From assembly GCF_018283675.1 (NCBI RefSeq), contig NZ_JAGVRK010000001.1, positions 620,001-684,000 on the forward strand: a DNA stretch of 64,000 nt, written 5' to 3'. The notes below the pieces were generated by a model, which saw nothing but the letters and a program-made list of their open reading frames with translations, was not told the origin of the DNA and made no database searches. The first letter of the stretch is position 1; every line of letters starts with the position of its first letter. Source of the DNA: Metabacillus flavus (GTDB lineage: Bacteria > Bacillota > Bacilli > Bacillales > Bacillaceae). A program made the position numbers and the translations under genes. Below, piece after piece: positions 51,314 through 59,938 of the stretch.

Positions 51314-52228
51314 TTACTTCATCACTCTTCGTGCTGTTAAATAATTCTCGTCGTACCAAGGATAAAACAGCACCCTTGAGACAACTCCATCAGAAGGATT
51401 GGTGAGGATGATTTTGTGATTTCCACCGTATATTCCAACAATATTAGGTGATCCATTTTTATTGCCGAAGAATACTAAGTCGCCTTTTTTCAGGTTTGAT
51501 CTTGGTACATATGTACCTTTTTTAGCAAGCTCGCTAACGTAGTTTGACCCAAGAGATATTCCGTTTTGCCCATACACATAGTTCACAAACCCGCCGTTCG
51601 TAAAAGTTTTCGTGGATGGATTATTAACAGAATTACTGGCTTTCACGTCACCCATTAAGGTATAAGCCAAATTCACAGTTTTGTCGGCTGCAGTATATGG
51701 CTTTGAAGGCAGATAGCTTTGAATTACACGTCTGGCTCCAGCATAATTGTCTTTGTAGTAAGATTTAGCATTCATGTCAGTAATCACAATATTTTGTTTA
51801 GAGTCAGCCATATGAAGGAGCTTGTTATCCCCCATATAAATTCCTACATGATCAGAGGGATTGCTATCTGTTTTGACCTGATCGAAGAACACCAAATCTC
51901 CTTTTTGAAGCTGATCTTTATTTACTGAAACCCCTAGCTGCAGCATGTAATCTTCATTGTAGGTTGCTAAATCTACTCCATTTTGTTTGAAAATGTAGTC
52001 AATAAAGCTGGCACATGAAAATTTGTACGGATATGTATTTTTGTATTCACTTGTACTGTAAGTTGCTTTACCCATTAAACCAACACCTGATTTAATGATG
52101 GAATCCGCAACCTGGTCAGCTGTTTGGCTGTTATTGACAATTGGTGCTGCACTCGCATTGTTATCTTTTGGTATGTGAATAATGGACATCAATAACATAC
52201 CTGCTATAACAAACATAAATTTCTTCAC
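51314..52228 (-). CDS. Secreted double NlpC/P60 protein, second domain degenerate
   Basis: 304 residues. A signal peptide (KKFMFVIAGMLLMSIIHI) is followed by two NlpC/P60 domains. Domain 1 keeps the catalytic set: Cys in YKFSCASFIDYIF, His in SDHVGIYMGDN and the third polar residue in LLHMAD. Domain 2 has the same fold signs, TFTNGGFVNYVYGQNG and PNIVGIYGGNHKI, but the Cys is Asn and the His is Ile, so it is inactive and may only bind. GTG 52228 follows AGGAGGACA. It should cut peptide bonds with D-gamma-Glu in peptidoglycan or a related polymer. It stands upstream of the ligase fusion on the same strand. Confidence 0.88.
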   Translation of the reverse strand: MKKFMFVIAGMLLMSIIHIPKDNNASAAPIVNNSQTADQVADSIIKSGVGLMGKATYSTSEYKNTYPYKFSCASFIDYIFKQNGVDLATYNEDYMLQLGVSVNKDQLQKGDLVFFDQVKTDSNPSDHVGIYMGDNKLLHMADSKQNIVITDMNAKSYYKDNYAGARRVIQSYLPSKPYTAADKTVNLAYTLMGDVKASNSVNNPSTKTFTNGGFVNYVYGQNGISLGSNYVSELAKKGTYVPRSNLKKGDLVFFGNKNGSPNIVGIYGGNHKIILTNPSDGVVSRVLFYPWYDENYLTARRVMK

Positions 52229-52280
52229 TGCATTGTCCTCCTGGCATAATGTTTTTTTGCTGCACATTGCTCTTGCTCCA

Positions 52281-52518
52281 ATGAATGATTTTTACAAAAA
52301 AGTAATGATCAGTTGCAAAGAACTAGTAGCAGATCGGCAAAATGGATCTGGAACAAATCGACACATTCGTGCGGTGATGAATGGAGAAGAAAAATTTTAG
52401 AGCGATTCGTTCTGATCATGGGAAGATCGTAGAAGTAATTCACAACAACATTTTCGAATATTCGGTATTTGCTGCGTGCGATGTCCTTAAAAATCCCGCC
52501 GTTATCAAGCTGATCTGA
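52281..52518 (+). pseudogene. Frameshifted gene scrap of unknown family
   Basis: ATG 52281 opens NDFYKKVMISCKELVADRQN to NGEEKF and stops at 52400; a neighbouring frame goes on with FRAIRSDHGKIVEVIHNNIF and EYSVFAACDVLKNPAVIKLI to 52518. A one-base shift would join them into an 80-residue protein. I cannot name it. The rest of the 52229-53340 gap holds repeat locus C and no gene. Confidence 0.4.
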
Positions 52519-52689
52519 GTGAAAAAGAAGAGTATGATAGCCAGGAGCAAGAGCTTGGTCATGTGTGGCTAAATCGTATCATGCTGAAAAATTGATAACA
52601 ACAAACACTTATTTCCAAACTGGCAAGGATGCAGGTGACAGGCTAATTAACATCAAGTTTTAGAGGGTTATTTTTTTATGGGTGAAAGG

Positions 52690-52944
52690 GGTGCCAGTCC
52701 CGTTGTGCTTCACCGCATCGGGGGACAGAGGATGTGGTCCATGATCCCTTCTGCCGCAGCGGGTTGCGGAGGAGGTGCCGGAGCTTTTGTACGGTAAAAT
52801 CTTTGGGGACTGGCACGGTGCCAGTCCCGCGATCCTTCACCGCAAAAGGGGACAGAGGCTGAGGTCTATGATCCCTTATGCCGCAACGGTTTGCGGAGAA
52901 GGTGCCAGAGCTTTAGTTCGGTGAAATTTGTGGGGACTGACCCC
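52690..52944. repeat. Repeat locus C: two 127-128-bp units
   Basis: Unit 1 is 52690-52816 (begins GGTGCCAGTCCCG) and unit 2 is 52817-52944 (ends GGGGACTGACCCC). The right flank CCACCCAAAATATT is shared with locus E. Confidence 0.9.
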
Positions 52945-53340
52945 GCCCGCACATCTTTCCACCCAAAATATTTAAAGAATATTAGTTCTTACGAAGCATG
53001 CTTGGCGTTATGCGCTGCGCTTCAGGTACTCGCTTTTCTACGAAGGAGTCTTGCGGCTTACGCTCCAATCAACATTAAGCTTTAACAGATAAATAGTTAA
53101 ATAGCAGCATCTTACGGCATGGTTTTTCTAATACTTATTTAATGAACAGCTTGTCATAGATTATAAGACATACCGTTTAAAAATTATTCCAAAAAAATAC
53201 AATAAACAACTAGTGAATGACAGGCAGTTTTATTGGAAGGACTGTCCATTTTGTGTTCATTATTGCATCTATGGTTATTATTGGATACGATAATTAAAAG
53301 TCTGGCAATTAGGCCGAATAAAGACTAGGAGGAAAAAACA

Positions 53341-55467
53341 GTGTTGAAATGTGTATCCAGTAAATCTATGAAACTATTGATGGCCGCGGCCATCGCTTTG
53401 CCAATGGGGGTGCAAACCGTCCATGCAGCCAGCAGCGAAACGAGCGTCAAAACGGAGGCTCCCGCTGTCAATCAAGTCACAGTCGAAAAAGCTGCCATGA
53501 ATGCCTTCATGAGCAAAGTCGATCAAGATTATGCCTTCAGCAAAGCCTATGAGCTCAGCAAATACAAATGGAGAACTGCAGGCAGCCAAGCAGAGCATCA
53601 GGCATCTTTATATGTTGAAAAGGAAATGCGAAAGCTAGGCTTACAAGATGTGAAGAAAGAGAGTTTCGAAGTGGACAGCTGGGAGTTTAAGGGGGGAAGT
53701 CTCACATTAAAGGATTATCCGCGCATTTCGATGCCGGTTGCCTCCTATGCAACGAAAGGGACTCCAAAGTCCGGATTGAAGGCGGATCTCATCTATGTGG
53801 GCAAGGGGACACAGGATGATTACAAGGACATTGATGCCAAGGGAAAAATCGTTTTATTGGATATTGATTTAAAAAATGACTGGTGGATCAACTATCCAGC
53901 CCTTCAGGCGGAGCTTCAGGGAGCGGCAGGTGTCATCGCAATCGTCCGTGATACATACGGAACAATCAGCAGGGACACACTGAATACCTTTGATTTCACA
54001 GGACCCGACACGATTCCGACCGTCAACATTTCCGTAAAGGACGGAAGCAAGCTGAAAAACATTTTAAAGAAGAAAAAGTCTCTTTCCGTCAACCTGAAGA
54101 GCGACAATAAGGTGACTCCAAAGGGAACCAGCTACAACGTGGTCGGAAAAATTCCCGGCAAGACCAATACAGGAGGCATCATCGTCGGTGGCCACCTGGA
54201 CGGATACTTCGAAGGCTTCAATGATAACGCAGCCTCCATCGGTTTAATGCTTGGTGTCGCAAAAGCGATGAAGGATTCAAACTATAAGCCTGAACATCCC
54301 ATTTATTTTGTTGGACATGCTGCTGAGGAATATGGCGCCATCAATTCCTACTTCGACTGGCAGATCGGAAGCTGGAACATGATCAACAAGCTCCATCCGG
54401 AATGGCGCGGCAATTCCCGTCTTTTCGTGAACACCGAATTCGCAGCCATCAAACTAAAGGACTCGGATGAAGTCAATACAAACGATGAACTGATGGGATT
54501 TGTGCAGAATTATATCGACAGGCAGGCACCTGCCGTGAACACGGCCACCTATCCGAAGGGCTATAAAGTAACGGGGAACAACAGCACAGGCTCCGACGAC
54601 TACAGCTATTCCATTGCCGGCGTCCCGACCGTGGCAAACGACCGCTCCGGCTCGGACTTCTTCACGACTCTTTACCATACTCAATATGACACGGCGAGAT
54701 ACGGAAACAAAGAAATCCTTGCTGACCATGTCAAACTGTACGGTTCACTTATGATTCATGCCGATCAGATCTCTATCATGCCATTTGACTTCGGGAAGAA
54801 AATGGAAGCCTTTCAACAAAGCATGGACGACGACATCCTGAAAAGTGCCGGCATTGATCCAGCGCCGCTCAGAACGGAAACCGGAGAAGCGAAAAAGCTT
54901 GCAGATGCCCTCTATAAAAAGATGCTCGACATCAATGCAAAGCAAGCGGTATCGCCCCAGCAAAAAGCAGCCCTGGCAAAAGCAGAAAAAGAACTGCTCC
55001 AGGTATTCCAGCTGACACAAGGCGACTTGATGAAGCTGAACTGGTCGATCGCCCCAACCTTTGCCCACAAAGAGCATCAGAAAACGATCAGCCTGCTCGA
55101 TCAAAGCATCGCTGCCCTCCAACAGGGAAAAGGACAGGAAGCATTGGACGAGTATTTGCTGTCGATCGAGGATGAATGGTACAGCTACCACTTTGATAAA
55201 GAAGTGATTGACCAGGTCACAGACTCAGCCCTCCATCAGCCGGATGACCGCTTGTTCTGGGGAGCGGGGAAATACGTGAAGAATGTAGATCTTTACGATG
55301 TGATTCAATCCGTAAAAGAGAATACAAAAGGGGATTACTCAAAAGAAATCACAGAATTAAAGAAGATAAAAGCGGAACAGGAAGCAGAATTGCGCAAGGC
55401 GGTTAAAGAAGAGACAGAACTGATGAAGAAGATTCGGATGAAGCTGGAAAATGTGAAATTGGAATAG
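53341..55467 (+). CDS. Secreted M28-family aminopeptidase with PA domain
   Basis: 708 residues. A signal peptide (KLLMAAAIALPMGVQTVHAA) leads to an M28 zinc peptidase with an inserted PA domain (about 125-255). Zinc ligands and catalytic residues are seen in GGHLDGYFEGFNDNAAS (His, Asp), FVGHAAEEYGAINS (Glu pair) and LYHTQYDTARYG (His). A helical C-terminal region of about 220 residues (KKLADALYKKMLDINAKQAV, coiled-coil LKKIKAEQEAELRKAVKEE) is an addition. It releases N-terminal amino acids from peptides outside the cell. The start is GTG after AGGAGGAAAAA. It is monocistronic with a clear terminator. Confidence 0.92.
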   Translation: MLKCVSSKSMKLLMAAAIALPMGVQTVHAASSETSVKTEAPAVNQVTVEKAAMNAFMSKVDQDYAFSKAYELSKYKWRTAGSQAEHQASLYVEKEMRKLGLQDVKKESFEVDSWEFKGGSLTLKDYPRISMPVASYATKGTPKSGLKADLIYVGKGTQDDYKDIDAKGKIVLLDIDLKNDWWINYPALQAELQGAAGVIAIVRDTYGTISRDTLNTFDFTGPDTIPTVNISVKDGSKLKNILKKKKSLSVNLKSDNKVTPKGTSYNVVGKIPGKTNTGGIIVGGHLDGYFEGFNDNAASIGLMLGVAKAMKDSNYKPEHPIYFVGHAAEEYGAINSYFDWQIGSWNMINKLHPEWRGNSRLFVNTEFAAIKLKDSDEVNTNDELMGFVQNYIDRQAPAVNTATYPKGYKVTGNNSTGSDDYSYSIAGVPTVANDRSGSDFFTTLYHTQYDTARYGNKEILADHVKLYGSLMIHADQISIMPFDFGKKMEAFQQSMDDDILKSAGIDPAPLRTETGEAKKLADALYKKMLDINAKQAVSPQQKAALAKAEKELLQVFQLTQGDLMKLNWSIAPTFAHKEHQKTISLLDQSIAALQQGKGQEALDEYLLSIEDEWYSYHFDKEVIDQVTDSALHQPDDRLFWGAGKYVKNVDLYDVIQSVKENTKGDYSKEITELKKIKAEQEAELRKAVKEETELMKKIRMKLENVKLE

Positions 55468-55474
55468 TGTTTGT

Positions 55475-55513
55475 GCAGGAACTCGGTAGTATAGGGAGTT
55501 CCTGTTTTTTTGT
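55475..55513 (+). terminator. Terminator of the aminopeptidase gene
   Basis: CAGGAACTC pairs with GAGTTCCTG, followed by seven T residues. Confidence 0.9.
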
Positions 55514-55535
55514 TGGGGTCAATGGTTTTGGGGGT

Positions 55536-55789
55536 GGCGCCTGACCCGCTGTGCTTTACCGCAACGGGGGACAGAGGATGAGGTCCGTGATCCCTTATAT
55601 TCCAACGGTTTGCGGAGCAGGTGCCGGAGCTTTCGTACGGTAAAATTTTCGGGGACTGGCACGGTGCCAGTCCCCGAAAATTTTACCGTAACGGGGGACA
55701 AAGACCCGCACCAAAGAGCCTTTCTGCCCCAAGGGTTTGAAAAGAAGGTGCCAGAGCTTTAGTACTGTGAAATTTGTGGGGACTGGCAC
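55536..55789. repeat. Repeat locus D: two 127-bp units
   Basis: Unit 1 is 55536-55662 (begins GGCGCCTGACCCG) and unit 2 is 55663-55789 (ends GGGGACTGGCAC). At the junction the left arm of unit 2 has been replaced by an exact mirror of the right arm of unit 1, giving a perfect palindrome at 55636-55690. The left flank GGGGTCAATGGTTTTGGGGG is shared with locus E except for two bases. Confidence 0.92.
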
Positions 55790-55926
55790 CGTCACAATAT
55801 AAATGGTAGGTAACAACCAAATGCGGTTGAAATTATTCTATTTATAAAGAATCTTGTAAGTTATTGTGGTACTATAGTTATAGGTAAATATAACTATAAT
55901 ATATGTACGTGAAGGGAACGAATAAT

Positions 55927-56730
55927 ATGGGCTTTCTGAAATCACTTGGCAAAGGTGCCGGACAATTTGTCGGTGGAGTTACAGGCGGGATTATTAAGGG
56001 TGTAGGGGAGTTAACGAATTCTGACTTCATTAAAGAAGTGGGAGATGGTGTGAAAACGTCGACGGAATTTGCCGGGAAGCAGTTAGGCAACTTGGCGGAA
56101 GGCGCTTGGAATGTCGGAAGCGGAATGATTGGGAGCGATGAAAGTAAAATCGATAAGGGATTTTCCGATATAGGGGAAGGCGTTACGAGCACAGCAAAAG
56201 CGGTAGGACGCGGCATTTCCTCGACGGTTAAAAATGTTGGAGAAGTGGCTGGAGGAATGATGGAAGGTGATGAAGAACGCTGGAAAAAAGGGCTGCGGGA
56301 TGTAGGGAAGACAGTAGCAGTTAGTGCACTGGGTGTTTCTGTACTGGAAATGACCGACGTTGTCGATGTAAACGGTGATGAAAGTACATCACTTGCAAGC
56401 GATCATAACGGCAGCCATCATGTTGATGCCCACTGGGTGGATGGATATGAGCGTGCAGATGGTACATATGTCGAAGGCTACTGGAGAGATGGCGACGGAG
56501 ATACTAGTGTGAACCAGAACAGCGGCTGGACACAAAGCAACCCTGGCACAGCGGCCAGTCAGACAATAGAAAACAGCGGCAGCCATCATGTTGATGCACA
56601 CTGGATAAACGGATATGAGCGTGCAGACGGTACATATGTCGAAGGTTACTGGAGAGACGGCGACGGAGATACAAGCGTCAATCAGAACAGCGGCTGGACA
56701 CAAAGTAATCCAGATTACCGAAAGGCATAA
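55927..56730 (+). CDS. Glycine-rich protein with two 56-residue repeats
   Basis: 267 residues. The first 150 contain small-residue motifs (GKGAGQFVGGVTGGIIKGVG, GRGISSTVKNVGEVAGG) that may form amphipathic or glycine-zipper helices. The C-terminal part has two nearly identical units of 56 residues (period 168 bp, 56411 and 56579), each with HHVDAHWV/I, GYERADGTYVEGYWRDGDGD and NQNSGWTQSNP. The GYxRxDGTYVxGYxR pattern occurs in other bacterial repeat proteins of unknown role. No signal peptide is present. ATG 55927 follows AAGGGAACG; the ATG at 55903 overlaps that site. It is monocistronic. Confidence 0.8.
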   Translation: MGFLKSLGKGAGQFVGGVTGGIIKGVGELTNSDFIKEVGDGVKTSTEFAGKQLGNLAEGAWNVGSGMIGSDESKIDKGFSDIGEGVTSTAKAVGRGISSTVKNVGEVAGGMMEGDEERWKKGLRDVGKTVAVSALGVSVLEMTDVVDVNGDESTSLASDHNGSHHVDAHWVDGYERADGTYVEGYWRDGDGDTSVNQNSGWTQSNPGTAASQTIENSGSHHVDAHWINGYERADGTYVEGYWRDGDGDTSVNQNSGWTQSNPDYRKA

Positions 56731-56737
56731 GCACAGA

Positions 56738-56773
56738 CAAAGACGAGAGGAAACCATCCTCTCGTCTTTTCGT
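56738..56773 (+). terminator. Terminator of the repeat-protein gene
   Basis: AAGACGAGAGGA pairs with TCCTCTCGTCTT, followed by TTCG. Confidence 0.85.
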
Positions 56774-56801
56774 TCTATTCGGGGTCAACGGTTTTGGGGG
56801 C

Positions 56802-57056
56802 GGCGCCTGACCCGCTGTGCTTCACCGCAGCGGGGGACAGAGGGGGAGGTCCGTGAACCCTTGTGCCGCAGCGTTTTGCGGAGCAGGTGCCTAAGCTTTC
56901 GTACGGTAAAATCTTCGGGGACTGGCACGGTGCCAGTCCCGCGATCCTTCACCGTAACGGGGGACAGAGGCAGCTGTCTCAAAACCATTATGCCCCAAAG
57001 GTTAGCAGAAAAGGTGCCAGAGCTTTAGTTCTGTAAAATCTGTGGGGACTGACCCC
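56802..57056. repeat. Repeat locus E: two 127-128-bp units
   Basis: Unit 1 is 56802-56928 (begins GGCGCCTGACCCG) and unit 2 is 56929-57056 (ends GGGGACTGACCCC). Left flank is shared with locus D and right flank with locus C, which links the loci by recombination. Confidence 0.92.
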
Positions 57057-57117
57057 GAACCTGCTCCTCTCCACCCAAAATATTAAAAAAGTCCAGACAA
57101 TATTAAAAGAATACTAG

Positions 57118-57133
57118 TTGTTAACGCTTTCAA
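57118..57133 (+). promoter_or_regulatory. cre site (CcpA operator) of the sugar transporter
   Basis: TTGTTAACGCTTTCAA matches the cre consensus WTGNAANCGNWWNCAW at all but one fixed position. It overlaps the likely -35 region (TTTCAA 57128-57133) of the promoter whose -10 is TATAAT at 57150-57155, so CcpA would repress the operon on glucose. Confidence 0.75.
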
Positions 57134-57149
57134 ACCGGGACCTTCAGCA

Positions 57150-57155
57150 TATAAT
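57150..57155 (+). promoter_or_regulatory. -10 element of the chvE promoter
   Basis: Perfect TATAAT 41 bp before the chvE ATG, 16 bp after a weak TTTCAA -35 that lies within the cre site. Confidence 0.65.
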
Positions 57156-57195
57156 TGAGCTGTAATCATACAAAATCAGTTCAGGGGGTTTACAA

Positions 57196-58317
57196 ATGAA
57201 CAAATTTTTTAAAGCGTTTTCATCGCTGATGGTTCTTATGCTGTTTGTCGGGATGCTTGCAGCGTGCAACAGCAAAAGCACTGGCGGTGGCGGCGGTGGC
57301 AAGGGAGTCGATGTAGGGATTGTATTGCCTACTAAAGATGAGCCAAGATGGGTACAGGATGAGCAAAGATTTAAGGAAGCTCTAAAAGATTCGAAATATA
57401 CAACAGAAATTCTTTTCAGCCAAGGTTCTTCCGCTAAGGAAAAAGAAAATGTTGAGACATTGCTGAACAAAGGAATCAAGGTTCTGATCATCAGCCCGCA
57501 GGATGGCGACGCGGCTGCAGCTGCTGTAGAAGCGGCGAAGAAAGATGATGTAACGGTTATTTCCTACGATCGTCTGATCACGAACACGGATGCAGTAGAC
57601 TACTACGTAACATTCGACAGCCTAGCTGTTGGTGCAGCTCAAGGACAATACTTAATCGACCATGCAAAAGGCAAAGGAACTCCATTGTACCTGTATGCCG
57701 GTGCAGCGTCTGACAACAACGCGTTCTTGTTCTTCCAAGGTGCCTGGAGCGTTCTTCAGCCGAAAATTGCTGACGGAACATTCAAGGTGGCAAACTCAAG
57801 CGAGGCAGAAGCTCTTAAGGATACAGCTGAACTTTCCCGTGATCAGTTGAGCAAAATTCTTGGCCAGGTAACAACAAACTGGGATCCAAGTGAAGCGAAA
57901 AACAAAGCGCAAACTCACTTGACTGCAGCTAAAGCTGACATGAAGGGCGACGTTGCGGTTCTTGCTCCAAACGACGGAACAGCTCGTTCCATCGCAGATG
58001 TTTTCGGTTCTGACGGAGATGTGAAAAGCTTCGTCGTGACTGGCCAGGATGCAGAGAAAGCTTCCATTCAATACGTGATCGACGGCAAGCAATCTATGAC
58101 CGTATTCAAGGATGTTCGTACTCTTGTAAAAGATGCAATGGGTATGGCAATTGAAATTCTTGACGGCAAAAAACCTGAAACAACAGGTGACTACGACAAC
58201 GGCAAGAAAAAAGTAAACGCTAAACAAACAGACGTTATTGTCGTAGATAAAGAAAACGTGAAAAAGGAATTGATTGATTCCAAGTACTACGAAGAGAAAG
58301 AATTCTCAGGTCTGTAA
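57196..58317 (+). CDS. chvE: Multiple-monosaccharide ABC transporter binding protein
   Basis: 373 residues. A lipoprotein signal with lipobox LAAC at residue 24 is followed by a glycine linker and a type I periplasmic-binding fold: VDVGIVLPTKDEPRWVQDEQ, KVLIISPQDGDAAAAAVEAA, VTVISYDRLITNTDAVDYYV and VAVLAPNDGTARSI. This matches ChvE/MmsE-type sugar-binding proteins. It is tethered to the outer membrane face and hands sugars such as galactose, arabinose or xylose to the permease. CAGGGGGTTT precedes the ATG. It is the first gene of the transporter operon and lies behind a cre site. Confidence 0.92.
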   Translation: MNKFFKAFSSLMVLMLFVGMLAACNSKSTGGGGGGKGVDVGIVLPTKDEPRWVQDEQRFKEALKDSKYTTEILFSQGSSAKEKENVETLLNKGIKVLIISPQDGDAAAAAVEAAKKDDVTVISYDRLITNTDAVDYYVTFDSLAVGAAQGQYLIDHAKGKGTPLYLYAGAASDNNAFLFFQGAWSVLQPKIADGTFKVANSSEAEALKDTAELSRDQLSKILGQVTTNWDPSEAKNKAQTHLTAAKADMKGDVAVLAPNDGTARSIADVFGSDGDVKSFVVTGQDAEKASIQYVIDGKQSMTVFKDVRTLVKDAMGMAIEILDGKKPETTGDYDNGKKKVNAKQTDVIVVDKENVKKELIDSKYYEEKEFSGL

Positions 58318-58329
58318 AAATTTAAACAC

Positions 58330-58367
58330 CAGGCGGAATAGTGGTAGAGTTTTCTATCACTATTTCG
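58330..58367 (+). promoter_or_regulatory. Intercistronic stem-loop
   Basis: AATAGTGGTAGA and TCTATCACTATT pair around TTT. No T-run follows. Such hairpins after a binding-protein gene often protect the upstream mRNA, so that more binding protein than ATPase is made. Confidence 0.6.
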
Positions 58368-58401
58368 TGATTGTATCAGCTGTTTTGTTAAGGGGGATCA
58401 C

Positions 58402-59925
58402 ATGATGAGTGAACACATTCTGGAGATGAGACAGATCTCCAAGCATTTTACAGGGGTCAAAGCACTCGACAATGTCAACTTCAAGGTGAGAAAAGGCGAG
58501 ATTCACTTCCTCGTCGGTGAAAACGGCGCAGGGAAATCCACGCTGATGAAGGTGCTCAGCGGTGTGTATCCATATGGAACGTATGATGGAGACATCGTCT
58601 ATGAAGACAGCGTGCAGCAGTTTAATAAAATCAATGACAGTGTGAACGCAGGCATCGCGATCATCTATCAGGAGCTTGCGCTGTTTCCGGATCTCACAGT
58701 CTATGAAAATATCTTTGCCGGGAACGAAGTTAAAAAAGGCGGGGTCATCGACTGGAACGAGACAATCGTCGAAGCGAAGAAAATGCTTGCTAAGGTCAAG
58801 CTTGATGTTACCCCTGATACCCTGATTAAGGATCTTGGGGTCGGAAAGCGGCAGCTTGTGGAAATTGCGAAGGCACTGAGCAAGGATGTAAAATTGCTTA
58901 TTCTTGATGAACCGACCGCGGCACTGAATGAAGATGATAGTGAAAACCTTCTCGAGCTTCTGTGTGAACTGAAAAAGCAGGGCATTACGTGTATCATGAT
59001 TTCGCACAAGTTAAAAGAAGTGATTTCCATTGCCGACCAGGCTACGGTTCTCCGTGACGGCCAAACCATCTGCACATTGGACGGTCCTTCAGGACAAATC
59101 ACCGAAGCCGCCATCATCAAAAACATGGTCGGCCGGGCCATTGATGATATTTATCCGAAGCGTCCAAAGAAAGCACCGGGTGAAACGATCCTCGAATTAT
59201 CGAATTGGTCCGCCTATGATCCAAAATTGGGCCGAAAGGTAATCAAGGATGTAGACCTGCATGTGAAGAAAGGCGAAATCGTCGGACTTGCGGGGCTGAT
59301 GGGATCAGGAAGGACCGAGCTTGCCCTCAGTATTTTCGGGAATGCCAAGTCCTATAAATTAGAAGGGAATTTGAAGCTCAACGGGAAGCCTGCGAACCTG
59401 AAGCATACGAGTGATGCCATTCGCGAAGGAATCGCCTATGTAACCGAGGACCGGAAAGGGGACGGCCTGTTCCTGATCCAGGATATCAAGAACAACATCA
59501 CTGCCGCCAACCTCAAAGGGATCTCCTCAAAAGGGGTGCTGAACAACAACGAAGAAATCAAGATCGCCGACCATTATAAAAAATCTCTTCATATTAAGAC
59601 GTCTTCACTCGAGCAATTGGCCGGCAACCTGAGCGGGGGGAACCAGCAGAAGGTGTCTCTCGGCAAATGGCTGTTCGTCGGACCGAAGCTGCTCATTCTC
59701 GACGAACCGACGCGTGGAATCGATGTCGGGGCGAAGTTTGAAATCTACTCGGTCATGAACGAACTCATCAATGAAGGCATGAGCATCATCATGATCTCAT
59801 CCGAGCTCGGGGAAGTGCTTGGGATGAGCGACCGGGTGTATGTCATGGCTCAAGGCGCCATCAAAGGCGAGCTCGCCATCGAAGAAGCCGATCAAGAAAA
59901 AATTATGCAGCTTGCGACGCAATAG
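58402..59925 (+). CDS. mmsA: Multiple-monosaccharide ABC transporter ATPase
   Basis: 507 residues with two nucleotide-binding halves, as in GguA/MmsA, XylG and RbsA. Half 1: Walker A GENGAGKSTLMK near residue 38, signature-like VGKRQLVEIAKAL and Walker B LLILDEPTAALN. Half 2: the altered Walker A GLMGSGRTELALSIFG usual for sugar ATPases, signature LSGGNQQKVSLGKWL and Walker B LLILDEPTRGIDVG. AAGGGGGATCAC precedes ATG 58402 (ATG 58405 is equally near). It lies 84 bp after chvE across a stem-loop, and 13 bp before the permease gene. Confidence 0.94.
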   Translation: MMSEHILEMRQISKHFTGVKALDNVNFKVRKGEIHFLVGENGAGKSTLMKVLSGVYPYGTYDGDIVYEDSVQQFNKINDSVNAGIAIIYQELALFPDLTVYENIFAGNEVKKGGVIDWNETIVEAKKMLAKVKLDVTPDTLIKDLGVGKRQLVEIAKALSKDVKLLILDEPTAALNEDDSENLLELLCELKKQGITCIMISHKLKEVISIADQATVLRDGQTICTLDGPSGQITEAAIIKNMVGRAIDDIYPKRPKKAPGETILELSNWSAYDPKLGRKVIKDVDLHVKKGEIVGLAGLMGSGRTELALSIFGNAKSYKLEGNLKLNGKPANLKHTSDAIREGIAYVTEDRKGDGLFLIQDIKNNITAANLKGISSKGVLNNNEEIKIADHYKKSLHIKTSSLEQLAGNLSGGNQQKVSLGKWLFVGPKLLILDEPTRGIDVGAKFEIYSVMNELINEGMSIIMISSELGEVLGMSDRVYVMAQGAIKGELAIEEADQEKIMQLATQ

Positions 59926-59938
59926 GAGGTACTATTCA

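Noticed and set aside
30695-57056. CRISPR-like array made of the dispersed repeats
   Set aside because: Each site has only two adjacent units of 127-128 bp, with no spacers and no cas genes.
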